Of a stretch of 64,000 bases of DNA, positions 18,952 to 28,147 are shown in pieces. The notes below the pieces were generated by a model, which had not been told where the DNA came from, did not search any database, and saw only the letters and a program-made list of their open reading frames with translations. The position numbers were made by a program, and so were the translations under genes. This stretch comes from Methanococcus voltae (GTDB taxonomy: Archaea > AGJL01 > Methanococci > Methanococcales > Methanococcaceae): contig NZ_JAGGMO010000002.1 in the NCBI RefSeq assembly GCF_017875395.1, positions 124,001 through 188,000 of the forward strand, read 5' to 3'. Numbering within the stretch: position 1 is the first letter of the stretch; each line of letters opens with the position of its first letter.

Positions 18952-19024
18952 TTTAAGTTCAAAATTAAAAAATAATGATAAAAAAATAATGATAAAATAA
19001 TAAAATTAAAAAATTAAAAAATAA

Positions 19025-20035
19025 CTATTTTATATTCAATTTATGATTTAAAGTATCCAAGAGACCTACACAACCGGTAATCATTACATCGCCACCCGAA
19101 TAAGCATATTCTCCGTAATCTTTGAAAATACGCCTATTAGGTCCTGCAATATAAGTTTTAGCTAGGTTTATTGGTGCTAATGGACAAGCTCCATGACCCA
19201 TGTCGTCAAAGACTTCTTCATTTGTTAACGTACAACTTTTAAGTTTTTCATTATAATCCAATAACTTTTCTTTGGTCAATAAATTAGTATGGTGCTCATA
19301 CAATCCGTAAATAAGATTATTTTTAATAGAAACACCTAAAGTGTGACCATTTCCGATGTCTAATCCGATATATTCGTCTATTTTTTGCTCGTTTGCATAA
19401 TTCATAATCCCGCATACGGATGCTATTTTACTATCCATTACAAAACCTTTGTAATTTTCGTTTTTTAATGAGTTTAGAATAACGTTAAATCTAGTAAAAT
19501 AACCGGTTTTTTTCTCAAAATAAAAATCATAGGGATTTCTTGTTTCACTTAGTTTTTCCTTAAAGTATTTAAACCGTGTTACCCTATCGCTTTGTCCTTT
19601 TACAAAACCATGGTCTTGACAAGCTACACATACATGATCAGGTTCGAAATCGGTATTTATTGTATTAAATATGTTTTTATACATATAAAAATCTAAATCC
19701 TTTAAAATTACGTTTGGGTTTTCTATTTTATCCTTAATGATAATCCCTTTTGCCCTAACTTGGTCTAAATCATCCCTTATAGTTTGTGCACAATCTTCAG
19801 ATATCTCTACAGTATAGCCTTGTTTAATTTTCTTTAAAATATAATAGCTTACGGCTCCACCACCCATTATTTCGCCGTCTATTCTTAAATTTTCCTTCAT
19901 TTTGGAAATAGTACTACCCAATATTTGAGTAGGGGATGGCAATATTAATTTTACGGCATTTTCTATGTTCTTTTCATTATTATAATAGATTAAATCTTGG
20001 GTGCCGTTTCCAATGTCAATGCAAAAAATATCCAT
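19025..20035 (-). CDS. DUF1786-like ASKHA-fold protein
   Basis: A 336-residue protein of the archaeal DUF1786 type. Two phosphate-binding-like motifs, FCIDIGNGTQDLIYY at the N-terminus and EYIGLDIGNGHTLGVSIKN near residue 225, are the duplicated signature of actin/sugar-kinase/Hsp70-fold proteins. The conserved segments VACQDHGFVKG and DDMGHGACP contain Cys and His that could bind metal. Some databases attach a pyruvate formate-lyase activating enzyme label to this family, but no radical SAM motif is present here. Substrate is unknown. The ATG follows AATGTGATATT. Confidence 0.75.
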   Translation of the reverse strand: MDIFCIDIGNGTQDLIYYNNEKNIENAVKLILPSPTQILGSTISKMKENLRIDGEIMGGGAVSYYILKKIKQGYTVEISEDCAQTIRDDLDQVRAKGIIIKDKIENPNVILKDLDFYMYKNIFNTINTDFEPDHVCVACQDHGFVKGQSDRVTRFKYFKEKLSETRNPYDFYFEKKTGYFTRFNVILNSLKNENYKGFVMDSKIASVCGIMNYANEQKIDEYIGLDIGNGHTLGVSIKNNLIYGLYEHHTNLLTKEKLLDYNEKLKSCTLTNEEVFDDMGHGACPLAPINLAKTYIAGPNRRIFKDYGEYAYSGGDVMITGCVGLLDTLNHKLNIK

Positions 20036-20212
20036 AATATCACATTATCGAGTTACTTGAAGTTACTTTTAAAATTTATTAAAAATGTTTTCTTATGAGA
20101 AATTATGTTAAATATGTTTTTTACCATATAAATAATATTATGTTTTGTAATCAACGTTAGTTACAAAAGCTAAAAAATAGTAAGTAGAATAAGTTATATT
20201 TAGTATTATTTT

Positions 20213-20245
20213 ATTATTAATTTATTATTAATTTATTATTAATTT
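20213..20245. repeat. Three exact 11-bp tandem copies at the tiaS stop
   Basis: ATTATTAATTT is repeated exactly at 20213, 20224 and 20235, ending one base before the tiaS stop codon (20247-20249 on the minus strand). Confidence 0.9.
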
Positions 20246-20246
20246 A

Positions 20247-21662
20247 TTATCTTAATTTATTAGGCAAATAATTGATTAAACTTAATGGCATGCTTAAATG
20301 ACGTCTTGCAGATGGTGGTACTTCATAAAATCCTTCCCTTAAATTCCTAACAATTTGTATCTTAGGGATTTCATCATATTTTAAACGTTTCCCACATTTG
20401 TTACATTTATAACCGCTAGATATACCTTTAGATTTTAATGTACCGCCACACTCACACTTTTTAACCTTTTCGTATATGTTATTGAGCTTTACAACGTTTA
20501 TTTTTTCAATATTTAACTGATAAGGTTCTTCCCTTATTGTACCATAAACAGTTATTAAATCGCCGATTGCCAATTCCCTTATTATATGCCTAAATTTTTT
20601 GGTTGGCTCATAAGCCATACAGTTTATACTACCCGTGTTATCAGATAATTCAATTAAAACGTGTCCGCCACTTATTTCCTTAAATTCCTGAGTAACGCAA
20701 CCTGATAAAATTGCACCGGTGTTTTCCTTAGCATCTGCAATATTCATTAGTCTTAAATGCTGGTCAGTACCTTGATTAGTCCTGAATATCATATATTTAT
20801 CGATATTCTCACATTCTATGATATCTTTGGCTTTTAAAACTATTTCTTTTGAAATTCCACGTACACCATATAAAACTGGGCATTTCGTATTCGGAGCTAT
20901 GATATTTTTATTATTGTCTACATTATTAAAAGTGTATGGATATGTTAGCTTATCCATTTCTACTACTGAACTATCTAGTACATAACGTTCAGTACCCCAT
21001 TTATCCTTTTCTCGGTATGCTAAAAGTTCATATGTGTACGTTTGATTTTCTGCGAAATATGAGGATATTGAACCCAAAGAACCGATAATACCGAGTCCTT
21101 TTTTATATTTCACGTATTCAGCACCAACCTTTTTTATAATTGCTTCTGCTTCATCCAAGGTTACAATTTCAGTAAGTACTCTATTGTAATAATTTTTTAA
21201 AATTGCCTTTTTCTGCCTTGTTAATTTTGAATTTATTAATACAATTCCAGGATTTGTGGTTGAACAGTGAAAATCAGTGTATTTCTCAACAAGACTAGTA
21301 ACTAGCGTTTTTACTTCCAAATATTCCGATTTAGACAATTTGTAACTTTCCTCATTTATTTCAGGATATAACTGTGATTTAATAGATCTAATAAGTTTAG
21401 GAGATTTAATAATCGTTTTTTCCGAAGTTTCCTCTTTTTGAGATTCAGTTTTAGATTCGTTGTCCGCTTCCTTTTTGCCAATGATTTTAAGGCAAACTCC
21501 CCCATTTCCGCGGGTTTTGTATTTTACCATGGGGTTCATTCTTATTAAACGAGGTTCTTCAAGTATATAACCCAATTTAAGTAGCTCTTCTACAATTAAA
21601 GTACCCACATATGTTGTACAGTACTTCTCCCTACTGTCCGTATCATCAATTCCGATATACAT
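20247..21662 (-). CDS. tiaS: tRNA(Ile2) 2-agmatinylcytidine synthetase
   Basis: TiaS attaches agmatine to C34 of tRNA-Ile(CAU) using ATP so that it reads AUA codons, an archaea-specific modification. Visible signatures: MYIGIDDTDSREKYCTTYVG at the N-terminus, GNGGVCLKI, then VKYKKGLGIIGSLGSIS, VLYGVRGIS, FRTNQGTDQHL, an OB-fold segment (SGCVTQEFKEISGGHVLIEL), and a C-terminal zinc ribbon (CECGG, then YKCNKCGKRL). A charged linker of about 25 residues near 75-100 is unusual. The open frame begins at a TTG three bases upstream, but ATG 21662 sits behind GGTGATTTG. It is 471 residues long. Confidence 0.93.
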   Translation of the reverse strand: MYIGIDDTDSREKYCTTYVGTLIVEELLKLGYILEEPRLIRMNPMVKYKTRGNGGVCLKIIGKKEADNESKTESQKEETSEKTIIKSPKLIRSIKSQLYPEINEESYKLSKSEYLEVKTLVTSLVEKYTDFHCSTTNPGIVLINSKLTRQKKAILKNYYNRVLTEIVTLDEAEAIIKKVGAEYVKYKKGLGIIGSLGSISSYFAENQTYTYELLAYREKDKWGTERYVLDSSVVEMDKLTYPYTFNNVDNNKNIIAPNTKCPVLYGVRGISKEIVLKAKDIIECENIDKYMIFRTNQGTDQHLRLMNIADAKENTGAILSGCVTQEFKEISGGHVLIELSDNTGSINCMAYEPTKKFRHIIRELAIGDLITVYGTIREEPYQLNIEKINVVKLNNIYEKVKKCECGGTLKSKGISSGYKCNKCGKRLKYDEIPKIQIVRNLREGFYEVPPSARRHLSMPLSLINYLPNKLR

Positions 21663-22080
21663 CAAATCACCAAGTAAAATAGAGTTTTAAAGGTTTAAAG
21701 TTTAAGTTTTAAGTTTTAAGTTTTAAGTTTTAAAATTCAAGGTTTAAAATTTAGATTTTATTTTAATAAGTATATTTTATCAATTTGTTTTAATGACCTA
21801 TACTATACCATATTATGTTATCAAATATTATAATATATTGTTTACTATAATTTTGAATTTGGATTAAAATTAGTAACTTTTAAAATATTAGGCATTGTAT
21901 TTAAAATCATTTTCTTAATTTATTTTATTATTTTTACTATTTTTTACTATTTTTATATATAATATATGCTAGTTATTGTGATAATGATAATATTAAATTC
22001 ATATTATATATAGCTATATTATCTAATTATAGTACCGTTTAATCTTAAAAAAAAGTTAAAAAAATTAAAAAAAAGTAGGG
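21663..22080. other. Intergenic region with 7-bp tandem array
   Basis: About 418 bases between glmU and tiaS, both on the minus strand. At 21698-21733 a GTTTTAA 7-bp unit is repeated about five times. The rest is AT-rich with no ORF, RNA fold or clear promoter that I can defend. Confidence 0.5.
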
Positions 22081-23433
22081 TTATTTCTTCTTTTTTACGA
22101 CTTCAATCTCTTGTTTTGTAAATACGATTGTATCGTTTTCCACATCTCTATCGATTATGGAATTTGCTCCAATCCAGGAATTACTACCTACTTTTACCCC
22201 CGGCATAAATGAGACCTGGATACCAGTTTTTACATTGTCACCCATTATAGTCCCCATTTTGCGCGTACTTATTGTCGGAACTCCCTTTATATTGACTTTA
22301 GGGGGTTTGTCATCAAACCTCAAATTTGCGGTAATGGTATTACATCCAAAGTTACAATTTTTGCCGACAATACTATCGCCTACGTAGGATAAATGAGGGA
22401 TTTTGCTACCTTCCATAATTAGTGAGTTTTTAATTTCAGAAGAGTTTCCTGCATGCGTATTTTCCATGAGTACGGTGTAAGGTCTAATATGAGCCAAAGG
22501 TCCAATATCAGCACCTTTTTTTATTATTGTAGGCCCTTCAATAACAGTATTTGGTCTAATCACTGCCCCCTCTTCAATCACCACATTTCCAACAATTACA
22601 ACGTTTTGTTGTATTTCCCCCTTAATATCTGATTTTATATGTGCTAAAAGCTCTTTATTAGCCTTTAATACATCCCAAGGTCTACCAATATCGTCCCAGT
22701 AACCTTTTATAGTTATTGCCTTGATTTGCTGTTTTTTGATTAATTCATCTATAGCATCAGGCAATTCAATTTCATTCCTAGAGGATGGTTTCAAATTTTT
22801 TAAAATATCGAAAACATCTTTTTTAAATCTATAAATACCTGCATTAACCAAATTTGAATTTAAAGAAGGTAATTCTTCTCTAGAAGGCTTTTCAACTATT
22901 TTTAAAATGTTATTTTTAGAATCAGTTACTATAACTCCAAAGTTTTCAGGATTGGAAACCTCCAAAGCTCCGATATAATTTTTAGAATTATCCATATCAT
23001 TTTCCAAATTTTTATTCAAAAAGCCATCGAGGTTATCCTCAAATACAATATCCCCATTTATAACAAGAAAATCATTTAAATTTTCATAAGTTCCATTTTT
23101 GTCCAAATATTCTTTCAACATTAAAACTGCGTGACCAGTCCCTAACTGTTCAGTCTGTTCGATAAAATTTATGGCATAATCATTATAGTTATTATTTTGA
23201 TTAAAATATTCAATTATTGCTTCTTTTTGATAACCGACGAGTATGTATATATTATCTACGAAATCCTTTACTTTGTCGACCAAATGTGCAACTATCGGTT
23301 TTCCTGCTATGGGTATCATAGGCTTAGGCGTATTATCCGTTAAAGGTCTTAAACGTGTCCCCTTACCTGCGCATAATATTAAAGCGTCTAAATTATTGGA
23401 TATATTTTTTTCTTGATTTTCTTGTTTTGACAT
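22081..23433 (-). CDS. glmU: Bifunctional sugar-1-phosphate nucleotidylyltransferase/acetyltransferase (GlmU-like)
   Basis: Predicted to acetylate glucosamine-1-phosphate and transfer UMP to it, making UDP-GlcNAc, the precursor for the glycan genes that follow. The N-terminal domain has the pyrophosphorylase signature ALILCAGKGTRLRPLTDN followed by TPKPMIPI, plus EQTEQLGTGHAV. From about residue 255 the C-terminal half is a left-handed beta-helix of hexapeptide repeats (NVVIEEGAVIRPNTVIEGP). It is 450 residues long, the usual size for archaeal fused enzymes. The acyl acceptor and the nucleotide are inferred from family, not from sequence. Confidence 0.85.
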   Translation of the reverse strand: MSKQENQEKNISNNLDALILCAGKGTRLRPLTDNTPKPMIPIAGKPIVAHLVDKVKDFVDNIYILVGYQKEAIIEYFNQNNNYNDYAINFIEQTEQLGTGHAVLMLKEYLDKNGTYENLNDFLVINGDIVFEDNLDGFLNKNLENDMDNSKNYIGALEVSNPENFGVIVTDSKNNILKIVEKPSREELPSLNSNLVNAGIYRFKKDVFDILKNLKPSSRNEIELPDAIDELIKKQQIKAITIKGYWDDIGRPWDVLKANKELLAHIKSDIKGEIQQNVVIVGNVVIEEGAVIRPNTVIEGPTIIKKGADIGPLAHIRPYTVLMENTHAGNSSEIKNSLIMEGSKIPHLSYVGDSIVGKNCNFGCNTITANLRFDDKPPKVNIKGVPTISTRKMGTIMGDNVKTGIQVSFMPGVKVGSNSWIGANSIIDRDVENDTIVFTKQEIEVVKKKK

Positions 23434-23613
23434 AATTTCCCTTATTCCTGTTATAGTTTTAGTCTTAATTTTTATTATAGCGTATATATCTTACTAAATC
23501 GTACTAAATCGTACTAAATAATTTAACATTACATATACCTATTATTTGAATTTTTATCTTTATTATATTTTTTATATCTATTTTATACCTATTTTATACC
23601 TATTTTATAGTTA

Positions 23614-24213
23614 TTATAGCCCATTAGTAGGAGAATTAATCAATTCAAAATCTGATTTATTAAGTAATACAGTTTCCCCGCAAGAATCACAGTTTACAGC
23701 AACATAATCTGTCGTTTCTTCCATTATATTAGTTAAGTCCAGTTTTAATCCGCACTTACATACAAAACCTATTAATCTTGCAGGATTTCCCACAACTAAT
23801 CCATAATCTGGCACATCTTTTGTTACAACACTTCCAGAACCGACCATTGCATATTTACCAATGGTATTGTTGCATATTATTGTTGCGTTTGCCCCAACAC
23901 TGGCTCCTTCCTTTACAAGTGTTTTTTCTATTTTCCAATCGGTATTGAATGCCCTAGGATATAAATCATTTGTAAAAACCATGTGCGGACCTAAAAAAAC
24001 GTTATCTTCGATTTCTACGCCTTGGTATATACTTATACCATTTTGAATTTTTACCCCGTTGCCAATTTTTACATTTACATCGATATAGCATCCTTTTCCA
24101 ACATTACAGTTGTCACCTATTTCACTATCTTTCCTAACGTGACAAAAGTGCCATATATTTGTAGCATTACCTATTTTTGCGCCTTGTTCCACGATTGCTG
24201 TTTCATGAATCAT
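23614..24213 (-). CDS. WbpD-like N-acetyltransferase (UDP-2-acetamido-3-amino-uronate)
   Basis: A 199-residue left-handed beta-helix acyltransferase. It starts MIHETAIVEQGAKIGNATNI and contains HVRKDSEIGDNCNVGKGCYI, PHMVFTNDLYPRAF and YAMVGSGSVVTKDVPDYGLV, the WbpD signatures. WbpD acetylates the 3-amino group of UDP-GlcNAc3NA-uronate. The C-terminus carries a CxC/CxxC pair (CKCGLK, then CDSCGE), suggesting a small zinc-binding appendage. The ATG is behind GGGGAGAAT. Together with the WbpB-like gene at 40690 it indicates synthesis of a 2,3-diacetamido-uronic sugar. Confidence 0.85.
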   Translation of the reverse strand: MIHETAIVEQGAKIGNATNIWHFCHVRKDSEIGDNCNVGKGCYIDVNVKIGNGVKIQNGISIYQGVEIEDNVFLGPHMVFTNDLYPRAFNTDWKIEKTLVKEGASVGANATIICNNTIGKYAMVGSGSVVTKDVPDYGLVVGNPARLIGFVCKCGLKLDLTNIMEETTDYVAVNCDSCGETVLLNKSDFELINSPTNGL

Positions 24214-24414
24214 ATTCTCCCCATCCGTAAACTGATATTTTGCAATTTAATTTATTACTTTTTAATTTTTAAGTTTAATAAATAAAGTCAAATCCATAAT
24301 TATTGAATAGAAAACCATTATAAAATTATTTATATAATCTTTTATATTATAAATACTAAATAAATATTCTAATTACAAATATAATTAATTTATTAATTTT
24401 GATTGGTGGATAAA

Positions 24415-25359
24415 TTGGTAATGATAACAGGTGGTGCAGGATTTATTGGTAGCCATATTGTCGAGGAAATACTTAAAAATTGCCCCGAATGTGATGTATC
24501 AATTTTAGATAACTTAAGCTCTGGAAATATAAATAATTTAAAAGATTTGGAAAAATTAAGCGATAATAACACAAACAATTCAAAGGTAAATTTCATAAAA
24601 AATAGTATATTGGATGAAAATTTAGATAAAATATTTTCTGAAAAAGAATATAGTACTGTTTTTCACACTGCTGCCCAAATTAGTGTGGGTAATTCACTTA
24701 AAAATCCATTAAACGACGCAAATATAAATATTATGGGTATTTTAAACCTATTAGAAGCAATGCGAAAAAATGATATTACTAAAATAGTATTTTCATCATC
24801 CTGTGCAATTTATGGAAATCCACAATATTTACCAATAGACGAAAATCACCCCTTAAAAGCACTATCGCCATACGGACTAAGCAAAATAACTGGGGAAAAT
24901 TATATTAAACTTTATAGCGAACTTTATGGGATTGATTACACGATATTACGATATGCTAATGTATATGGGGAAAGACAAGACCCTTATGGTGAAGCTGGCG
25001 TAATTAGTATATTTATAAATAATATATTAAACAGGCAAATCTCCAAGATTTACGGTAATGGAGAACAGACCCGAGACTTTATAAACGTTAAAGACGTTGC
25101 AAAAGCAAACTTAATGGCAACTAACTGGAAAAATCAGATTCTTAACGTAGGTACTGGCACTAAAACCACCATCAATGAATTATATACGATTATTTCCGAT
25201 ATTTTGGAATTTAAGGATTCTCCAGAATATTGTTCTGAACGAGACGGGGATATAATAGATAGTTACGTTAACATTGATAAAATTAAAAAGTTAGGTTGGA
25301 AACCGACCATTGATTTAAAAGAAGGTCTTAAAAATACCGTGGAAAGTTTTAAAAAATAG
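24415..25359 (+). CDS. NAD-dependent sugar-nucleotide epimerase (GalE-like)
   Basis: A short-chain dehydrogenase/reductase of the UDP-hexose 4-epimerase/dehydratase family: MITGGAGFIGSHIVEEIL (NAD loop), FSSSCAIYG (catalytic Ser region), YGLSK (Tyr-x3-Lys), then ILRYANVYGERQDPYGEAGV. Length is 314 residues from a TTG at 24415 behind GGTGGAT; an ATG at 24421 is the alternative. The likely role is interconverting UDP-Glc(NAc) and UDP-Gal(NAc) for the glycan; the exact substrate cannot be read from sequence. It is divergent from the WbpD-like gene and convergent with the asparagine-synthetase-like gene. Confidence 0.83.
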   Translation: MVMITGGAGFIGSHIVEEILKNCPECDVSILDNLSSGNINNLKDLEKLSDNNTNNSKVNFIKNSILDENLDKIFSEKEYSTVFHTAAQISVGNSLKNPLNDANINIMGILNLLEAMRKNDITKIVFSSSCAIYGNPQYLPIDENHPLKALSPYGLSKITGENYIKLYSELYGIDYTILRYANVYGERQDPYGEAGVISIFINNILNRQISKIYGNGEQTRDFINVKDVAKANLMATNWKNQILNVGTGTKTTINELYTIISDILEFKDSPEYCSERDGDIIDSYVNIDKIKKLGWKPTIDLKEGLKNTVESFKK

Positions 25360-25373
25360 AAATGAGTTTATTT

Positions 25374-25407
25374 TTATTATTTATTATCTTTTATTATTTA
25401 TTATCTT
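25374..25407. repeat. Two exact 17-bp tandem copies between convergent genes
   Basis: TTATTATTTATTATCTT occurs at 25374-25390 and again at 25391-25407, within the 60-base space between two convergent stop codons. Confidence 0.9.
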
Positions 25408-25419
25408 TTATTAGCTATT

Positions 25420-27243
25420 TTAATCATATTTAATACCATAATATTTTTCAATATATTTCATATGTTTATTCAAAAATCCATTTTGTAAATCGTTTTCTAA
25501 GAAAGTTCTAAACTCTTCTGAATTATAATACCAGTATGTAGCATCATAATATGTATCCATCTTTATTAATGGCTTTTCGAATTTATTATTGGCTAAATTA
25601 ATCATTTTATTTTTAAAAGCTTCATAGTATTCACCAAATTTGCAAATTTGTGCAGGCTTGTAGCAATTAACACCCCAACCAGACTTATTTATCTTTGCGT
25701 ATTTTGGAAATCTGTTTATCAAGTATTTTTTATACATGTGATGTTGTGTCTTTAAACTATCGTCAACTTTAATAGCGGTTTCAAACATCCCATATGCAAA
25801 GAACGGGTGTATGAACTCAGCAAAGCTTCTTGTAGCCAAACATCCATTTAAAACATGCCTATGAACTCTTGTTAAGAATTGAAAATGAATATATACGTCC
25901 AAATAATTTTCATAAGATATTTCATCCATGATGTTATTTATTTCATTTTCAACGATTTTTCTCAAATTTACTTCTTTAAAATCATTATATTTTTCTTTTA
26001 AGACTTTTTCTTTATAGATGCCCAAATTTTTCAAGATTAAATTAATACAGTCCTCTTTTGTTTTTATTTCAGGTATTAAATCTTTTAAATCTATTACTTG
26101 GCCACATATACTTATAAAATCAAAATTGCGCCTTGTATAAAATGTTCCGCCCAGTACTGCATCCCCTGCATAACCATTGTATAGGTATTGAACGTTATTT
26201 TTTACTGCCCAATCTTTAAAATCCAACAAATAATCACATTCAAAATTTTCAAATCCTTCGGTAATATTATAATACTCTTCAGCATTTCTTATAATATTGT
26301 CTTCAGTTAATTCATTAATCGTTAAATTATTGGTATTATTTGACAAATTTGCTATTTTGATTGCCAATTTTGTTTCAGCACTATTTTCATGACCCATATT
26401 TAATAAAAATGGTTTTATATTTAATTTTTCCATTTGTGCTAATATGTATCTTGAATCTAAACCGCCAGAAATCATAAGTCCTGTTTTTTTTGAATAATTA
26501 TTCAGTAAAGTTTTTTGGGAGTTATCGAATATATTAAATAATTCAGTGAATTTTTCCTCATTCATTGACTCTTTTTTATATTTTTTCGTATAATCATAGG
26601 TATAATATCTTGAAAAGGATATATTGTTAGTTTTTAAGTCGATTGTTATTTTCCTACCTTGCTTTAGATACTTTATCTCTTTAAAAAACGTATAATCTCC
26701 AATAAAATAACCACAAGATGCAGATAAATATTTTCCGACATTATCTTCTGTTAAAGGCTTTTTAAGGGCTCTTAAACGTTCCAAAATTGGCTTCATCTTT
26801 GTTGCAATTATAAAGATATCCTCATCTTGATAGTAAAACATTGGCAACATTGCAAATATATCATTGTAGATATTTATAGAATTTTGATTTTTATCAATAT
26901 TAACTATATTAAAAGCCCCATACTCAATATTTTCTGTATCTTCGGGGTTGAAACGTTTTTCCAAAGGCAATATCTCGCCATTTAAGATTGAAAGTTGAGT
27001 CGAGTTGTTATCATTATTGGTATTATTGGTATTATTGGTACCGTCACTATTAACTATAGAATCAGTTTTCCAATCAAAATCATAGAAAAATATAGAATAA
27101 TCTTCCGTAATTTCTTCAAAAGAATTATGTGGAACGTAAAATTTAAAATTAGGAGCGTATTTTTTAAATTCATCCGTTCTTAATTTGTTTATGTTTATTT
27201 TTGAGTTTGTATTTTTATAATATTCAAGATATAATTCTGGCAT
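25420..27243 (-). CDS. Asparagine-synthetase-like ligase lacking the N-terminal Cys nucleophile
   Basis: A 607-residue protein of the asparagine synthetase B superfamily. The C-terminal ATP-pyrophosphatase domain is intact (LMISGGLDSRYILAQM, with SGGLDS at residues 259-264). The N-terminal region keeps the glutaminase-fold second half (DIFAMLPMFYYQDEDIFIIA) but begins MPELYLEYY, so the essential Cys2 is absent and glutamine hydrolysis is unlikely. An Asn-rich insert (about residues 68-81) is encoded by triplet repeats. By context it may form an amide on a glycan carboxyl, for example coupling an amino acid such as threonine to a uronic acid as in Methanococcus archaellin glycans; that is inference. 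Confidence 0.8.
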   Translation of the reverse strand: MPELYLEYYKNTNSKININKLRTDEFKKYAPNFKFYVPHNSFEEITEDYSIFFYDFDWKTDSIVNSDGTNNTNNTNNDNNSTQLSILNGEILPLEKRFNPEDTENIEYGAFNIVNIDKNQNSINIYNDIFAMLPMFYYQDEDIFIIATKMKPILERLRALKKPLTEDNVGKYLSASCGYFIGDYTFFKEIKYLKQGRKITIDLKTNNISFSRYYTYDYTKKYKKESMNEEKFTELFNIFDNSQKTLLNNYSKKTGLMISGGLDSRYILAQMEKLNIKPFLLNMGHENSAETKLAIKIANLSNNTNNLTINELTEDNIIRNAEEYYNITEGFENFECDYLLDFKDWAVKNNVQYLYNGYAGDAVLGGTFYTRRNFDFISICGQVIDLKDLIPEIKTKEDCINLILKNLGIYKEKVLKEKYNDFKEVNLRKIVENEINNIMDEISYENYLDVYIHFQFLTRVHRHVLNGCLATRSFAEFIHPFFAYGMFETAIKVDDSLKTQHHMYKKYLINRFPKYAKINKSGWGVNCYKPAQICKFGEYYEAFKNKMINLANNKFEKPLIKMDTYYDATYWYYNSEEFRTFLENDLQNGFLNKHMKYIEKYYGIKYD

Positions 27244-27272
27244 AAAATCACCAAATTCACCAAATTGCTAAA

Positions 27273-27923
27273 TTATTTAGGACTTATTTCTAAGATTAAA
27301 ACATTTCTCATGTGTGGGAAATTATCTACAATATTTCTGAAAATTTTTCCTTTAAACGTTAATTTGTCAGTGCTTGCTCCTGAGTTAGTATATGTAATTT
27401 TTTTAACACCATAGCCCGAAAACTCACATAATTTTGTAAGTGTCTTTGCAGATGTCCAAAAACAGTGGTCTGGGTGAACACTTTCATCTGTTCTAAAATG
27501 ATTTTTTAACTCCAAAATTGACCAAGCATTTGGCGCAGTTATTATTATTCTCGTATTTGGATTACAAAATTGAGTTAAGTTTTCAAGAGCCTGTCCAGGT
27601 TTAGATAAATGTTCTATTACATCAGGAAATATGATTATATCAAATTTCTGATTATTAATATGTTCATCATATTCATTTTCTACGATATCGCCATAATAAA
27701 CATTATTTACGCCATTTTCATTTAATATACGTATGGCATCCCTACTGATATCCAAACCAATTACGTCTGCAACTTTATTCAATTTTTGATGAAGCAAAGT
27801 ACCTTTTTTAACTCTTTCTTCATGATAAGGATAATCACTTGCTCCGATGTGTAATACTTTTTTACCCTTACACGCATTTATCAAATAATCGTGTTTATAT
27901 TTCAATATTGAATCATTTGCCAT
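27273..27923 (-). CDS. Class I SAM-dependent methyltransferase
   Basis: A 216-residue Rossmann methyltransferase. Motif I is KVLHIGASDYPYH, motif II DVIGLDIS, and DIIIFPDVIEHLSKPGQALE followed by ITAPNAWS matches the UbiG/type-11 pattern. It lies just upstream of, and on the same strand as, the asparagine-synthetase-like gene (30-base gap) and is likely cotranscribed. A sugar O-methyltransferase role is inferred from the cluster. The ATG follows CGGTGAATTT. Confidence 0.82.
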   Translation of the reverse strand: MANDSILKYKHDYLINACKGKKVLHIGASDYPYHEERVKKGTLLHQKLNKVADVIGLDISRDAIRILNENGVNNVYYGDIVENEYDEHINNQKFDIIIFPDVIEHLSKPGQALENLTQFCNPNTRIIITAPNAWSILELKNHFRTDESVHPDHCFWTSAKTLTKLCEFSGYGVKKITYTNSGASTDKLTFKGKIFRNIVDNFPHMRNVLILEISPK

Positions 27924-28147
27924 AAATTCACCGATGAACTGTAATACATTGTAATGTAGTATAACATATTGTAAAATATGTAAAATATGTAATATAAAAA
28001 TAATACAAGATACCCATTATTTTTATCCATTAAAATTAAAAAGATTATTTAATTTCTAATATTTTTAATTTTAAATAACTATCAAAAATTATAATCTATT
28101 TAGTATTAATACGGATAGTTATTAGTACTTAGTATTTTAATTTATTA

